From Pseudomonas sp. 6D_7.1_Bac1 (lineage in GTDB: Bacteria; Pseudomonadota; Gammaproteobacteria; Pseudomonadales; Pseudomonadaceae): DNA of 64,000 nt. The notes under the pieces are model-generated. The model was not told the DNA's origin, ran no database searches, and worked only from the letters and a program-made list of their open reading frames with translations. The position numbers were made by a program, and so were the translations under genes. The DNA lies in NCBI RefSeq assembly GCF_025465945.1, contig NZ_JANLNW010000060.1, positions 62,001-126,000 of the forward strand, read 5' to 3'. Positions 41,141 to 50,428 of this stretch are shown here, one piece after another (position 1 is the first letter of the stretch; every line of letters starts with the position of its first letter).

Positions 41141-41659
41141 ATGCTCCGCGCTTTGCCTGCGCTGTTGATGCTGGTCGCCCTGCCCCTGTGGGCGGCCGCG
41201 CCGAAAGACCTGACCTGGGCGGAAATGATCCCGCCGGACGCTCCGCCAGAAGTGCCGAACATGAAACCGCTGCACGACCTGTCGCAGATGAGCAGCACGC
41301 TGTCCGCCGAGGCCGCTCCAGCGGCCAAGCAAGACATGCCCAATGCGCCGGTAGTGAAAAGCCTCGATGGCAAGAACATCCGCCTGCCGGGGTACATCGT
41401 GCCGCTGGAAGTCAGCGAGGAAGGCCGCACCACCGACTTCTTGCTGGTGCCGTACTTTGGCGCGTGCATCCACGTGCCACCGCCGCCGTCGAACCAGATC
41501 GTCCACGTCAAAAGCGAGGTCGGGGTGAAGCTCGACGAGTTGTATCAGCCGTACTGGATCGAAGGTGCGCTGCAGGTCAAGGCGTCGAGCAGTGAATTGG
41601 CGGATGCCGGGTATCAGATGGATGCAGACAATATCTACGTGTACGAATTGCCGGAGTGA
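41141..41659 (+). CDS. Exported DUF3299 protein
   Basis: A 172-residue secreted protein (signal LPALLMLVALPLWAAA) with the DUF3299 domain (GKNIRLPGYIVPLE, LLVPYFGACIHVPPPPSNQIVHV, LDELYQPYWIEGALQVK), including one Cys. Function unknown. The start at 41141 has GAGG 9 nt upstream; ATG at 41126 overlapping the permease stop is an alternative. It ends the ZrgA-ABC set and probably works in the periplasm with the transporter. Confidence 0.8.
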   Translation: MLRALPALLMLVALPLWAAAPKDLTWAEMIPPDAPPEVPNMKPLHDLSQMSSTLSAEAAPAAKQDMPNAPVVKSLDGKNIRLPGYIVPLEVSEEGRTTDFLLVPYFGACIHVPPPPSNQIVHVKSEVGVKLDELYQPYWIEGALQVKASSSELADAGYQMDADNIYVYELPE

Positions 41660-41691
41660 GTCCGGTCGTCATGTGTGACTGATAGATAGCC

Positions 41692-41785
41692 ATCGCGAGC
41701 AGGCTCGCTCCCACAGTGGATTTGTGTTGATACACAAATTACATGCACACCGCCGATCAAATGTGGGAGCGAGCCTGCTCGCGAT
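41692..41785. repeat. REP doublet, class a
   Basis: Inverted copies at 41692-41715 and 41762-41785 upstream of the oprG promoter. The loop has a TTTGTGTTGATACACAAA hairpin of its own. Confidence 0.9.
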
Positions 41786-41830
41786 GGGGCACTCGAAAGC
41801 TCCGCAACAATCAGGGCTATCACACTTTCA

Positions 41831-41844
41831 TTGAGCTGAGTCAA
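41831..41844 (+). promoter_or_regulatory. Anr/FNR-like box upstream of oprG
   Basis: TTGAGCTGAGTCAA matches TTGAT-N4-ATCAA except for a symmetrical G in each half. A class II arrangement would put the start site near 41879 and a -10 TACCAT at 41867-41872, consistent with the known Anr control of oprG in P. aeruginosa. Confidence 0.6.
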
Positions 41845-41909
41845 AAGCGCCATTCCTGACGCTTCGTACCATTGGACATAGAGAATTTGAATCGTCCTTT
41901 GGAGCCCCC

Positions 41910-42608
41910 ATGCACAAGTCATTGCTTAGCGCTTCCCTCATTGCATTCGCGCTTGCAGCCCCGTTCGCCCAGGCCCATGAAGCCGGTGACATCATCGTTC
42001 GGGCCGGTGTAATCACCGTCAACCCGAAAGCCGACAGCTCCAGCGTCAAGGTCGATCAAGGCCCATTGGCCGGCACCAACCTGGGTGGCAAGGCCACCAT
42101 GAACAGCGACACGCAGCTGGGCCTGAACTTCGCGTACATGTTCACCAACAATATCGGCATCGAGCTGCTCGCCGCCTCGCCGTTCGAGCACGACGTGAAC
42201 CTCAAAGGCACCTCTCTGGGCGCAGCCAACGGTAAGCTCGGCACCCTCAAACACCTGCCGCCAACCCTGAGCCTGGTGTACTACCCGCTTGATCACAAGT
42301 CAGCCTTCCAACCCTACGTTGGTGCCGGTATCAACTACACCTGGATCTACGACGAAAAGCTCAGTAACGAAGCGCAAGCCAACGGCTTCAGCAACTTCAA
42401 GGCAAAAAACTCTTGGGGTATGGCGTTCCAGGTCGGTGCCGACTACATGATCACCGACAACATCATGCTCAACGCCCAGATGCGCTACATCGACATCAAC
42501 ACCCGTGCGACCGTGGAAAACGACGCCGTGGCGCCGGGTACTCGGGCCAGGGTCAACGTGGATGTTGACCCGTTCGTCTACATGGTGGGCCTGGGTTACA
42601 AGTTCTAA
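41910..42608 (+). CDS. oprG: OmpW/OprG family outer-membrane porin
   Basis: A 232-residue eight-stranded outer-membrane beta-barrel of the OmpW family. Signal peptide ends FAQA-HEA; family features are GDIIVRAGVITVNPKADSS at the mature N-terminus, NIGIELLAASPFEHDV, FQPYVGAGINYTWIYDE and a C-terminal barrel strand ending in Phe (GLGYKF). OprG helps small hydrophobic or amino-acid-like solutes cross the outer membrane. An Anr-like box precedes the gene. Confidence 0.93.
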   Translation: MHKSLLSASLIAFALAAPFAQAHEAGDIIVRAGVITVNPKADSSSVKVDQGPLAGTNLGGKATMNSDTQLGLNFAYMFTNNIGIELLAASPFEHDVNLKGTSLGAANGKLGTLKHLPPTLSLVYYPLDHKSAFQPYVGAGINYTWIYDEKLSNEAQANGFSNFKAKNSWGMAFQVGADYMITDNIMLNAQMRYIDINTRATVENDAVAPGTRARVNVDVDPFVYMVGLGYKF

Positions 42609-42653
42609 ACCTGAGTACACGCGAAGGGCCCTCTTGAGGCCAATACCAGAACC

Positions 42654-42743
42654 TGTGGGAGCGAGCCTGCTCGCGATGACGGAGTGACATTCAACATCGA
42701 TGTTGACTGACACACCGCCATCGCGAGCAGGCTCGCTCCCACA
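42654..42743. repeat. REP doublet, class a (REPIN)
   Basis: Inverted copies at 42654-42677 and 42720-42743, with a loop containing CATTCAACATCGATGTTGACTGAC, shared with other REPINs in the window; between convergent oprG and the epimerase gene. Confidence 0.88.
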
Positions 42744-42777
42744 TGGGTTTAGCTAAGCTTTCATGGCGACGAAAAAC

Positions 42778-43707
42778 TCAACGGCCCAACAGTCGCGCCA
42801 GCCCGACGCTCATCGGCGTCTGCTCGGGGAAGGTGAAGCGCTGCAACAGGCGCTGATTGTTCGCCCGCGAATGGCGGATGTCGCCGGAGCGCGCCGGGGC
42901 GTAGCTGATCGGTGGCAACTTCCCGACCACTTCGCCCAAAGCCTGGAGCATTTGCTTGAGGGTCGTCGCCTGGTTCCAGCCGACATTGACCGCACCCACT
43001 TCAAGTGTCGGCGCTTCGATGGCCTGCACCAGCAGGTCCACCAGGTCTTCGACATAAACGAAATCGCGGGTCTGCTCGCCGTCACCGAACACGGTGATCG
43101 GCAGGCCTTTCTGCGCACGTTCGCTGAAAATGCTGATCACCCCGGAGTACGGCGATGACGGATCCTGGCGCGGGCCGAAGATGTTGAAGAAGCGGAAAAT
43201 CGCCGGTTCGATCCCGTGCTGACGACGGTAGAAATCGAGGTAGAACTCACCTGCCAGCTTGTCTGAGGCGTACGGCGTGAGCGGGGCCTTGATGGTCTCT
43301 TCGTCGATTGATTCGCCTTCACCGTTATTGCCGTAGACCGCTGCGCTTGAAGCAAACAGCACACGCTTGACCCCAGCCTTACGCATCGCTTCACAGACGT
43401 TCAAGGTGCCGATGAAATTGCTCTGGTGAGTGCGCACCGGATCATCCACCGATGCCTGGACCGAAGCCACGGCAGCCAAATGCGCCACGGCGCTGCAACC
43501 GATCATCACCTGCGCCACCAGTGCAGCATCGGCCACATCACCTTCGATCAATTCGATCAGTGGGTTGTCCAGCGGCAGGTTGCTGCGCTTACCGGTGGAC
43601 AGGTCGTCGAGGATGCGCACCGAATGCCCCTTGGCGAGCAAGGCGTCAGCAAGGTGCGAACCAATGAAACCGGCACCGCCGGTGATCAAAACAGGGCCAT
43701 CAGCCAT
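42778..43707 (-). CDS. NAD-dependent sugar-nucleotide epimerase (UDP-glucose 4-epimerase-like)
   Basis: A 309-residue extended SDR. Rossmann motif GGAGFIGSHLAD near residues 10-21; catalytic YASDK gives Tyr146 and Lys150; Ser/Thr is in FASSAAVYG; substrate region FRFFNIFGPRQDPSSPYSGVIS is typical of GalE/WbpP-type enzymes. Product sugar unknown. ATG at 43707; 8 bp overlap with the preceding SDR gene upstream in the operon. Confidence 0.88.
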   Translation of the reverse strand: MADGPVLITGGAGFIGSHLADALLAKGHSVRILDDLSTGKRSNLPLDNPLIELIEGDVADAALVAQVMIGCSAVAHLAAVASVQASVDDPVRTHQSNFIGTLNVCEAMRKAGVKRVLFASSAAVYGNNGEGESIDEETIKAPLTPYASDKLAGEFYLDFYRRQHGIEPAIFRFFNIFGPRQDPSSPYSGVISIFSERAQKGLPITVFGDGEQTRDFVYVEDLVDLLVQAIEAPTLEVGAVNVGWNQATTLKQMLQALGEVVGKLPPISYAPARSGDIRHSRANNQRLLQRFTFPEQTPMSVGLARLLGR

Positions 43708-44584
43708 GACGATAAAACCTATCCAGTAAGCCCGGGAGCGCTGCGCGCCAGGCGCGCGGCTTGATCCCGAAGGTGTGCAGAATTTTCTTGCAGGCCAGTA
43801 CCGCGTGCTGCGGTTCTTCGCCAGCATCCGGACTCGCGGCGTGGGCCTGCGCGGTCGGTGCTTCGATGGCCAGCGCGTGCAGATTGCGGGCTTCGGTGAG
43901 GATAGCCTGCCCCAACGCCAGCGGCGTGGTCGCCTCATGCCCGGCGTAGTGGTAAGTGCCCCACAGTGGCGCGGCGCAATCGAGCTGCTTGAGCACCGAA
44001 ATGATCACCCGCGCGGCATCGTCTACTGGCGTCGGGTTGCCACGCCGGTCGTCGGCCATCAGCAGTTCTTCAGGTTGTTCGGCCCGCGCGAGGAAACGCC
44101 CGAGGGTGCCGTCGACGCTGTCATCGAGCAACCAGCCAAAACGCAGCATCACGTGTTGCGGGCAGGTGGCGCGCACGCTTTGCTCGATACGCCACAAGGC
44201 CTGGCCACGCAGGCCCAGCGGCACGGGTTCGTCTTTTTCGCTGTAGGCCGTCGCCCGTGAGCCATCGAACACCCGATAGCTGGAAGGCTGCACGAGAACA
44301 ATGTTGTGATGCTGGCACAGTTCGGCCAGCCGCTCGACCGCCCGCTCCTGTGAGGCCAGACGCGCCTCGGCCACGCTCTCGGCCTGAAACCAGTCAAAGT
44401 AGTAGGCGAGATTGATCAGCGCGTCGGGGCGCGTGTCGTCGAGCAGTTGTGTCAGGCTCGCGGCGTCCCAGCCGTCTTGCGGTGGACGGGGGGCGAGGAA
44501 ACCGATGTCTTCCTCTGCACCGAGGCGAATCAGCGCCTGCCCAAGGGCATTTCCGCCACCCAGTAACATAAGGCGCATTCGCAT
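43700..44584 (-). CDS. RmlD-like sugar-nucleotide-binding SDR protein
   Basis: A 294-residue extended-SDR homologue. A loose Rossmann motif LMLLGGGNALGQALIR begins the protein; VLVQPSSYRVFDGSR aligns with the RmlD-type active-site strand, but the usual catalytic YxxxK is not seen after it, so activity is doubtful. The C-terminal part includes GTYHYAGHEATTPLALGQAIL, typical of RmlD-like folds. Start ATG at 44584 (44578 alternative). Precedes and overlaps the epimerase by 8 bp, so the two proteins likely act together. Confidence 0.75.
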   Translation of the reverse strand: MRMRLMLLGGGNALGQALIRLGAEEDIGFLAPRPPQDGWDAASLTQLLDDTRPDALINLAYYFDWFQAESVAEARLASQERAVERLAELCQHHNIVLVQPSSYRVFDGSRATAYSEKDEPVPLGLRGQALWRIEQSVRATCPQHVMLRFGWLLDDSVDGTLGRFLARAEQPEELLMADDRRGNPTPVDDAARVIISVLKQLDCAAPLWGTYHYAGHEATTPLALGQAILTEARNLHALAIEAPTAQAHAASPDAGEEPQHAVLACKKILHTFGIKPRAWRAALPGLLDRFYRHG

Positions 44585-44745
44585 AGAGTCAGCAGGCCCA
44601 GTCTGTTTGGAACGATGGTTTATCGACACAGCCCGCAGGCTTTGCCGTTGAGATTTGCCAGAATCGTTGCATTTTGCGGGTTTAAAGCGCAACCGTCACC
44701 CGTAAAGTGTAGATCCCCTGGATTTGTGCTGCGGCGACCGGCCCC

Positions 44746-44821
44746 TTCGCGAGCAGGCTCGCTCCCACATGGGATCTTCATCGCACCGTAGACCCACTGT
44801 GGGAGCGAGCCTGCTCGCGAT
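44746..44821. repeat. REP doublet, class a
   Basis: Inverted copies at 44746-44769 and 44798-44821 in the 309-bp divergent gap between the RmlD-like gene and lhr. Apart from this the gap shows only a weak AT-rich -10-like patch (CATAAAT near 44881) before lhr. Confidence 0.88.
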
Positions 44822-44893
44822 GAGACCCTGACAGGCGATGAAGGTCTTGAGCGGTACTTGCATCTTCAGGCACCCAGCCGCATAAATTACCCC

Positions 44894-47800
44894 ATGAATC
44901 TCCCCGAATCCGCGGACAGCGTCCTGAGCGGCTTTCACCCTGCCGTCAGCGCCTGGTTCAACAGCACCTTCCCAGCGGTCACCGCCGCGCAAGCCGGCGC
45001 GTGGCCGTTGATCCGCCAGCGCCGCTCGACACTGGTCGCCGCGCCGACCGGCTCTGGCAAAACCCTCACGGCGTTTCTTGCGGTCATTGATGACCTGGTC
45101 CATCAAGGCCTGGCCCAAGGGGGCGAGTTACCCGACGAAACCCTGGTGGTTTACGTCTCGCCCCTCAAGGCGCTGTCCAACGACATCCAGATCAACCTGC
45201 AAACCCCGCTGGCCGGTATCACCGAGCAACTGCAGCGCCTGGGCTTTCCCGAATTACAGATCAACACCGCCGTGCGCACCGGCGACACGCCGCAAAAGGA
45301 CCGTTCGGCGATGCGCAAAAGCGCGCCGCACATCCTGGTCACCACCCCGGAGTCACTGTACGTGTTGCTCGGCTCCGATTCTGGCCGGCGCATGCTCGCC
45401 AGCACCCGCACGGTGATCGTCGACGAAATCCACGCCATCGCCGGCAGCAAACGCGGCAGCCACCTGGCCCTGAGCCTGGAGCGCTTGCAGGCGCTGACCT
45501 TAAGTAAGGCAGGCGGCGAACCGCTGATACGCATCGGTCTGTCCGCCACGCAAAAACCCATCGAAGCGGTTTCGCGCTTTCTGGTGGGCACCGGCCGCCC
45601 GTGCGAGATCGTCGATATCGGCCACGCCCGCCCACGGGACCTGGGCATCGAAGTGCCGCCGGTGCCGTTGTCGGCGGTGATGGCCAACGATGTCTGGGAG
45701 CTGGTCTACGACCGTATCGCCACACTGGCGCGTGAACACCGGACCACACTGATTTTCGTCAACACCCGACGCCTGGCCGAGCGCTTGAGCCGCCACCTCA
45801 GCGAGCGCCTCGGCAAAGACGCAGTCGCTGCGCACCACGGCAGCCTGGCCAAGGAGTTTCGCCTCAATGCCGAGCAACGGCTCAAGCGTGGCGAGCTGCA
45901 AGTATTGATCGCCACCGCGTCACTGGAACTGGGCATCGACATCGGCGACGTCGACCTGGTCTGCCAGATCGCCTCGCCGCGCTCGATTGCCGGGTTTCTG
46001 CAACGGGTCGGACGTTCCGGGCACCAGGTTGGCGGCACGCCCAAGGGCCGTTTGTTCGCCACCACCCGCGACGACCTGATCGAATGCGCCGCCCTGCTCG
46101 ATTGCGTGCGCCGGGGCGAGCTCGACACCTTGCTGATCCCCACCGCACCGCTGGACGTATTGGCGCAGCAAATCATCGCCGAGGTCAGTTGCCAGGAATG
46201 GCAGGAGCAGGCGCTGCTCGAAACACTGCGCCGTGCATCGCCCTACGCCGGACTCGACGACACACACTATCAAGCGCTGTTGCAGATGCTCGCCGAGGGC
46301 TACAACGGCCGCCAAGGCGTCCGCAGCGCCTACCTGCACCGCGACGCCGTCACACGCACCTTGCGTGGCCGCCGAGGCGCCAAGCTGACAGCGGTGACCA
46401 GCGGCGGGACGATTCCGGATAACGCCGATTACGCTGTGTTGCTGGAGCCCCAAGGGCTGAACATCGGCAGCGTCAATGAAGACTTCGCGGTGGAAAGCAT
46501 CGCAGGCGATGTCTTTCAGTTGGGCAATACCTCGTACCGGATCCTGCGGGTCGAAACCGGCAAAATCCGGGTCGAGGACGCTCAGGGCCAACCGCCGACG
46601 ATTCCGTTCTGGCTCGGCGAAGCACCGGGGCGCAGTGCCGAGCTGTCGGTCGCCGTGGCGCGCCTGCACGCGCACCTTGATGAACTGCTGAGCGCCACAC
46701 CCGGCGATGTGCAACCCAGCCTCGACTGGCTGACCGAGACCCTCGGCCTGAACCTCGCCAGCGCCGAACAATTGGTGGAGTACCTCGCCCGTGCCCGGTT
46801 GACCCTCGGCGCCCTGCCGTCTCAGGACACGCTGCTGATGGAGCGGTTTTTCGACGAATCCGGCGGCACGCAGTTGATCATCCACACGCCGTTCGGTAGC
46901 CGCATCAACCGCGCCTGGGGCCTGGCCCTGCGCAAGCGCTTCTGCCGCACCTTCAACTTCGAATTGCAGGCCGCCGCCAGCGAAGACGCGATCGTCTTGT
47001 CGCTGTCCACCAGCCACAGTTTCGAGCTGGACGAGGTCTGGCGTTATTTGCACAGCAACAGCGCCGAACAGATCCTGATTCAAGCCGTGCTCGACGCGCC
47101 GTTATTTGGCGTGCGCTGGCGCTGGAATGCCGGTGTCGCACTGGCGCTGCCGCGTTACAGCGGCGGGCGCAAAGTGCCGCCGCAGATCCAGCGGATGAAA
47201 AGCGAAGACCTGATCGCCAGCGTGTTTCCCGACCAGATCGCCTGCCTGGAAAACCTCGCTGGCGAGCGCGAAATCCCCGACCACCCGCTGGTCGAACAAA
47301 CCCTCGACGATTGTCTGCACGAAGCCATGGACTGCGACGGCTGGCTGGCACTGTTGCGGCGCATGGAACGCGGTGAAGTGCGCTTGATCAGCCGCGACCT
47401 GCCGGCGCCTTCGCCACTGGCGGCGGAAATTCTCAGCGCCCGGCCCTACACCTTTCTCGACGACGCACCGCTGGAAGAACGCCGCACGCAAGCGGTGCTC
47501 AACCGACGCTGGAGCGAGCCGCAATCGACCGATGACCTCGGCGCACTGGATGCCGAGGCCATTCAATCGGTACGCGAAGAGGCCTGGCCGCTGCCAACCA
47601 ACGCCGATGAAATGCATGAAGCGCTGATGAGCATGACCGCGATCAGCGACGCCGAGGCACAGGCCAATCCGCAGTGGTCAGGTTGGCTGAACATTTTGGC
47701 CGACGGTGGTCGCGCCAGCCGTTTGCAGATCAACGCGGATCACGCGTTATGGCTGGCGCTGGAACGGCTGACCTGCCTGCAAGCAATCTATCCACAGGCC

Positions 47801-49237
47801 CCGTTGCAACCGCCGTTGCAGGCCTTGCCGGGTTTCGACGAAGCCTGGGAGGTCGATGAAGCGGTGGTCGAACTGATCCGCGCGCGTCTCAGCGCATTTG
47901 GTCCGCTGCCGATTCAGGCGATTGCCGAACCGCTGGGGCTTTCGATGGCTCACGTCACTCAAGCCCTGGCACAACTGGAGCGCGAAGGTTATGTAATGCG
48001 GGGGCGCTTCAGCCCTTCGGCCACGCAAGAAGAATGGTGCGAGCGGCATTTGCTGGCGCGCATTCATCGCTACACGGTCAAACGCCTGCGGCGGGAAATC
48101 GAGCCGGTGGCGTTGCAGGACTTCATGCGTTTTCTGTTTGACTGGCAGCATCTGTCCCCGGCGACACAAGGCCAGGGCAGCGCGGTATTGCCGGCGATTG
48201 TCAGTCAGTTCGAAGGCTACCCGGCGGCGGCTTCCGCCTGGGACAGCGACATTCTGCCGGCGCGACTCAAGGGATACTCATCGACGTGGCTGGATGAGCT
48301 GTGCCGCAGCGGCAAGCTGGTCTGGACCCGGCTGACCGCCCGCAACAAGGCCGCTAGCATCGCGCTGCGTAGCACGCCGATTGTGTTGCTGCCGCGTACA
48401 CAGGTGGCGCTCTGGAGCAACCTGACCGAGCAGCCGGACGTCAGTGAACTGTCGCCCAAAACCCAGAAAGTCCATCAAGCGCTGAGCCAACACGGCGCGC
48501 TGTTTTTCGATGAGCTGCTGCACGAAGCCCATCTGCTGCGCAGTGAACTGGAGATCGCTTTGCAGGAGCTGGTCGGCGCCGGGCTGGTGAACGCCGACAG
48601 CTTCGCCGGCCTGCGCGCGTTGATTACGCCAGCGAGCAAACGCCAGGCGCGCAGCAGTCGCCGCGGTCGTGGGGCGTTTGTCGGCGGGATGGACGATGCC
48701 GGACGTTGGGCCTTGTTGCGCCGTCAGTCGACGCCGCCGGTTGTGGATAACCGTGGCACCCCGAGCGACACCCTGGAACACATCGCCCGGACCTTGCTCA
48801 GGCGCTATGGCGTGGTGTTCTGGCGTTTGCTGGAACGCGAGGCCGACTGGCTGCCAAGCTGGCGCGAACTGCTGCGCACTTTTCATAGACTGGAGGCTCG
48901 CGGGGAAATTCGCGGCGGACGTTTTGTCAGTGGTCTGGCGGGCGAGCAATTCGCCTTGCCCGAAGCGATCCCGTTGCTGCGCGACGTGCGCCGCCGCCCT
49001 CATGACGGCAGCCTGATCGGTGTCTGCGGCGTCGACCCACTGAACCTCGCCGGCACCCTGCTGCCAGGGCACAAAGTCCCGGCCCTCGCCAGTAACCGAC
49101 TGGTGTACCGCGATGGCCTGCCGGCCGCCGCCGAGATCGCCGGCTCGCAGCATTTCTGGTTGGAACTGGATCAACACGACAGCGCCGAACTGCACAAGAA
49201 ATTGACCCAATACCGCCTCACCCCACCGACCGCGTAG
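44894..49237 (+). CDS. lhr: Lhr-type ATP-dependent DNA helicase
   Basis: A 1447-residue superfamily 2 helicase, a 3'-to-5' DNA translocase linked to repair. The core is in the first ~870 residues: Walker A APTGSGKT (50-57), DEIH at 177-180, motif III SATQKP, motif VI QRVGRSGHQVGG, and winged-helix and Lhr-specific domains. The extra ~570-residue C-terminal region (Lhr-CTD) is typical of the large bacterial form, including YTVKRLRREIEPVA and a terminal uracil-DNA-glycosylase-like structural region by family knowledge. The start at 44894 gives the family's N-terminus. No operon partner is seen. Confidence 0.93.
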   Translation: MNLPESADSVLSGFHPAVSAWFNSTFPAVTAAQAGAWPLIRQRRSTLVAAPTGSGKTLTAFLAVIDDLVHQGLAQGGELPDETLVVYVSPLKALSNDIQINLQTPLAGITEQLQRLGFPELQINTAVRTGDTPQKDRSAMRKSAPHILVTTPESLYVLLGSDSGRRMLASTRTVIVDEIHAIAGSKRGSHLALSLERLQALTLSKAGGEPLIRIGLSATQKPIEAVSRFLVGTGRPCEIVDIGHARPRDLGIEVPPVPLSAVMANDVWELVYDRIATLAREHRTTLIFVNTRRLAERLSRHLSERLGKDAVAAHHGSLAKEFRLNAEQRLKRGELQVLIATASLELGIDIGDVDLVCQIASPRSIAGFLQRVGRSGHQVGGTPKGRLFATTRDDLIECAALLDCVRRGELDTLLIPTAPLDVLAQQIIAEVSCQEWQEQALLETLRRASPYAGLDDTHYQALLQMLAEGYNGRQGVRSAYLHRDAVTRTLRGRRGAKLTAVTSGGTIPDNADYAVLLEPQGLNIGSVNEDFAVESIAGDVFQLGNTSYRILRVETGKIRVEDAQGQPPTIPFWLGEAPGRSAELSVAVARLHAHLDELLSATPGDVQPSLDWLTETLGLNLASAEQLVEYLARARLTLGALPSQDTLLMERFFDESGGTQLIIHTPFGSRINRAWGLALRKRFCRTFNFELQAAASEDAIVLSLSTSHSFELDEVWRYLHSNSAEQILIQAVLDAPLFGVRWRWNAGVALALPRYSGGRKVPPQIQRMKSEDLIASVFPDQIACLENLAGEREIPDHPLVEQTLDDCLHEAMDCDGWLALLRRMERGEVRLISRDLPAPSPLAAEILSARPYTFLDDAPLEERRTQAVLNRRWSEPQSTDDLGALDAEAIQSVREEAWPLPTNADEMHEALMSMTAISDAEAQANPQWSGWLNILADGGRASRLQINADHALWLALERLTCLQAIYPQAPLQPPLQALPGFDEAWEVDEAVVELIRARLSAFGPLPIQAIAEPLGLSMAHVTQALAQLEREGYVMRGRFSPSATQEEWCERHLLARIHRYTVKRLRREIEPVALQDFMRFLFDWQHLSPATQGQGSAVLPAIVSQFEGYPAAASAWDSDILPARLKGYSSTWLDELCRSGKLVWTRLTARNKAASIALRSTPIVLLPRTQVALWSNLTEQPDVSELSPKTQKVHQALSQHGALFFDELLHEAHLLRSELEIALQELVGAGLVNADSFAGLRALITPASKRQARSSRRGRGAFVGGMDDAGRWALLRRQSTPPVVDNRGTPSDTLEHIARTLLRRYGVVFWRLLEREADWLPSWRELLRTFHRLEARGEIRGGRFVSGLAGEQFALPEAIPLLRDVRRRPHDGSLIGVCGVDPLNLAGTLLPGHKVPALASNRLVYRDGLPAAAEIAGSQHFWLELDQHDSAELHKKLTQYRLTPPTA

Positions 49238-49327
49238 GAGCTGGCGAAGCCTGCGATCTTTTGATCTTGAGCTACTTCGTCGACGTCCTATATACCGCCA
49301 AGATCGCAGCCTTTGACAGCTCTTACA
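49233..49327. repeat. Imperfect inverted repeat after lhr
   Basis: GTAGGAGCTGGCGAAGCCTG with CGATCTT facing AAGATCGCAGCC and GACAGCTCTTAC. Another recurrent Pseudomonas intergenic element, here overlapping the last lhr codon and lying between convergent genes. Confidence 0.65.
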
Positions 49328-49340
49328 CGTTCCGCGCGAC

Positions 49341-50330
49341 TTACACCCGCGCAGGCGCCGTCACTCCAAACCGAGCGCGGTAATCACTCGGTGCCAGGCC
49401 GGTGATTTTCTTGAACGTGGCGCGAAACGCACTCGGGTCCGAATACCCGACATTCCAGGCGATGTGGTCGATGGTGCCGTTGGTGAATTCGAGCATTTCC
49501 CGGGCCTTGCCGACCCGCAGGTGTTGGCAGTACTCGGTCGGTTTCAAACCGGTCGCCGCTCGAAAACGCCGCAGGAACGTGCGCTCCTCCAGCCCCGCCT
49601 GCCGGGACATCACACTCAGTGACACCTCCACCGCGCCGTTGGCCTGTAGCCAGTGCTGAACCTTGAGAATCGCCGCATCGCCATGGCTCAGGATCGGCGC
49701 GAAGTTACTGCCGCATTCGCTTGCGCTGTCGCTGTGCTCGACCACCAAAAAGCGCGCGGTACTTGTTGCGATGCTCGGGCCGAGCAAACGGTCGACCAGA
49801 CGCAGCCCCAGCTCCGACCAGGCCATCAACCCGGCCGTGGTGATCAGGTCACCATCGTCGACGATGGGCTTGTCGGCGTTGAGTGTGATCTTCGGGTAAC
49901 GCTCGGCGAACTTTTTCGCCGAGGTCCAATGCGTCGTGGCGCTACGACCGTCGAGCAGACCGCTTTCGGCCAACAGAATAGAACCCACGCAGACCCCGCC
50001 GAGGGTTGCGCCGGCCGCGTGTTGCTGGCGAATCCACTGGATCAACGCTGGCGGCGCCTGGCCTTCGGAAAAACCGCCAATCGAGGGCGGGATCAACAGC
50101 GCCATCAGTGCGCCGTCGGGAGCGGGATGGCTGTCGTAAATGCGTTGGGGCGCGTGCTCGGCAGCCGCCTGCCAGTGGCTGATCCGCAACAACGGCAGCT
50201 GCGTGCTCTGATGCTCGGCGGCGATGCGATTCGCGACACCGAACAAATCCGTCAAACCATGGACCGCCGCCATCTGCGCGCCGGGATAGATCAGCACGCC
50301 TAACTCGGCGACTGCGCGCTCTATGCCCAT
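49341..50330 (-). CDS. GlxA-family AraC-type regulator (DJ-1/PfpI domain)
   Basis: A 329-residue regulator. The N-terminal DJ-1/PfpI-like domain (~1-200) has the nucleophile-elbow Cys114 (GGVCVGSILLAESG), common in GlxA-type sensors such as the carnitine and arginine regulators. The C-terminal AraC/XylS HTH pair (~225-325) contains MSRQAGLEERTFLRRFRAATG and IAWNVGYSDPSAFRATFKKITG. The ATG at 50330 gives the family length. Divergent from, and only 98 bp from, a cysteine hydrolase gene that it probably controls. Confidence 0.9.
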   Translation of the reverse strand: MGIERAVAELGVLIYPGAQMAAVHGLTDLFGVANRIAAEHQSTQLPLLRISHWQAAAEHAPQRIYDSHPAPDGALMALLIPPSIGGFSEGQAPPALIQWIRQQHAAGATLGGVCVGSILLAESGLLDGRSATTHWTSAKKFAERYPKITLNADKPIVDDGDLITTAGLMAWSELGLRLVDRLLGPSIATSTARFLVVEHSDSASECGSNFAPILSHGDAAILKVQHWLQANGAVEVSLSVMSRQAGLEERTFLRRFRAATGLKPTEYCQHLRVGKAREMLEFTNGTIDHIAWNVGYSDPSAFRATFKKITGLAPSDYRARFGVTAPARV

Positions 50331-50428
50331 TGTCAGTTTTCCCCCTTCTATTGTCGGTGCGGCCAATCCTCGAACGGCCGGCGAAACCCAATACTTCGTT
50401 CCACACACACCGAACCGAGGAAACACCC

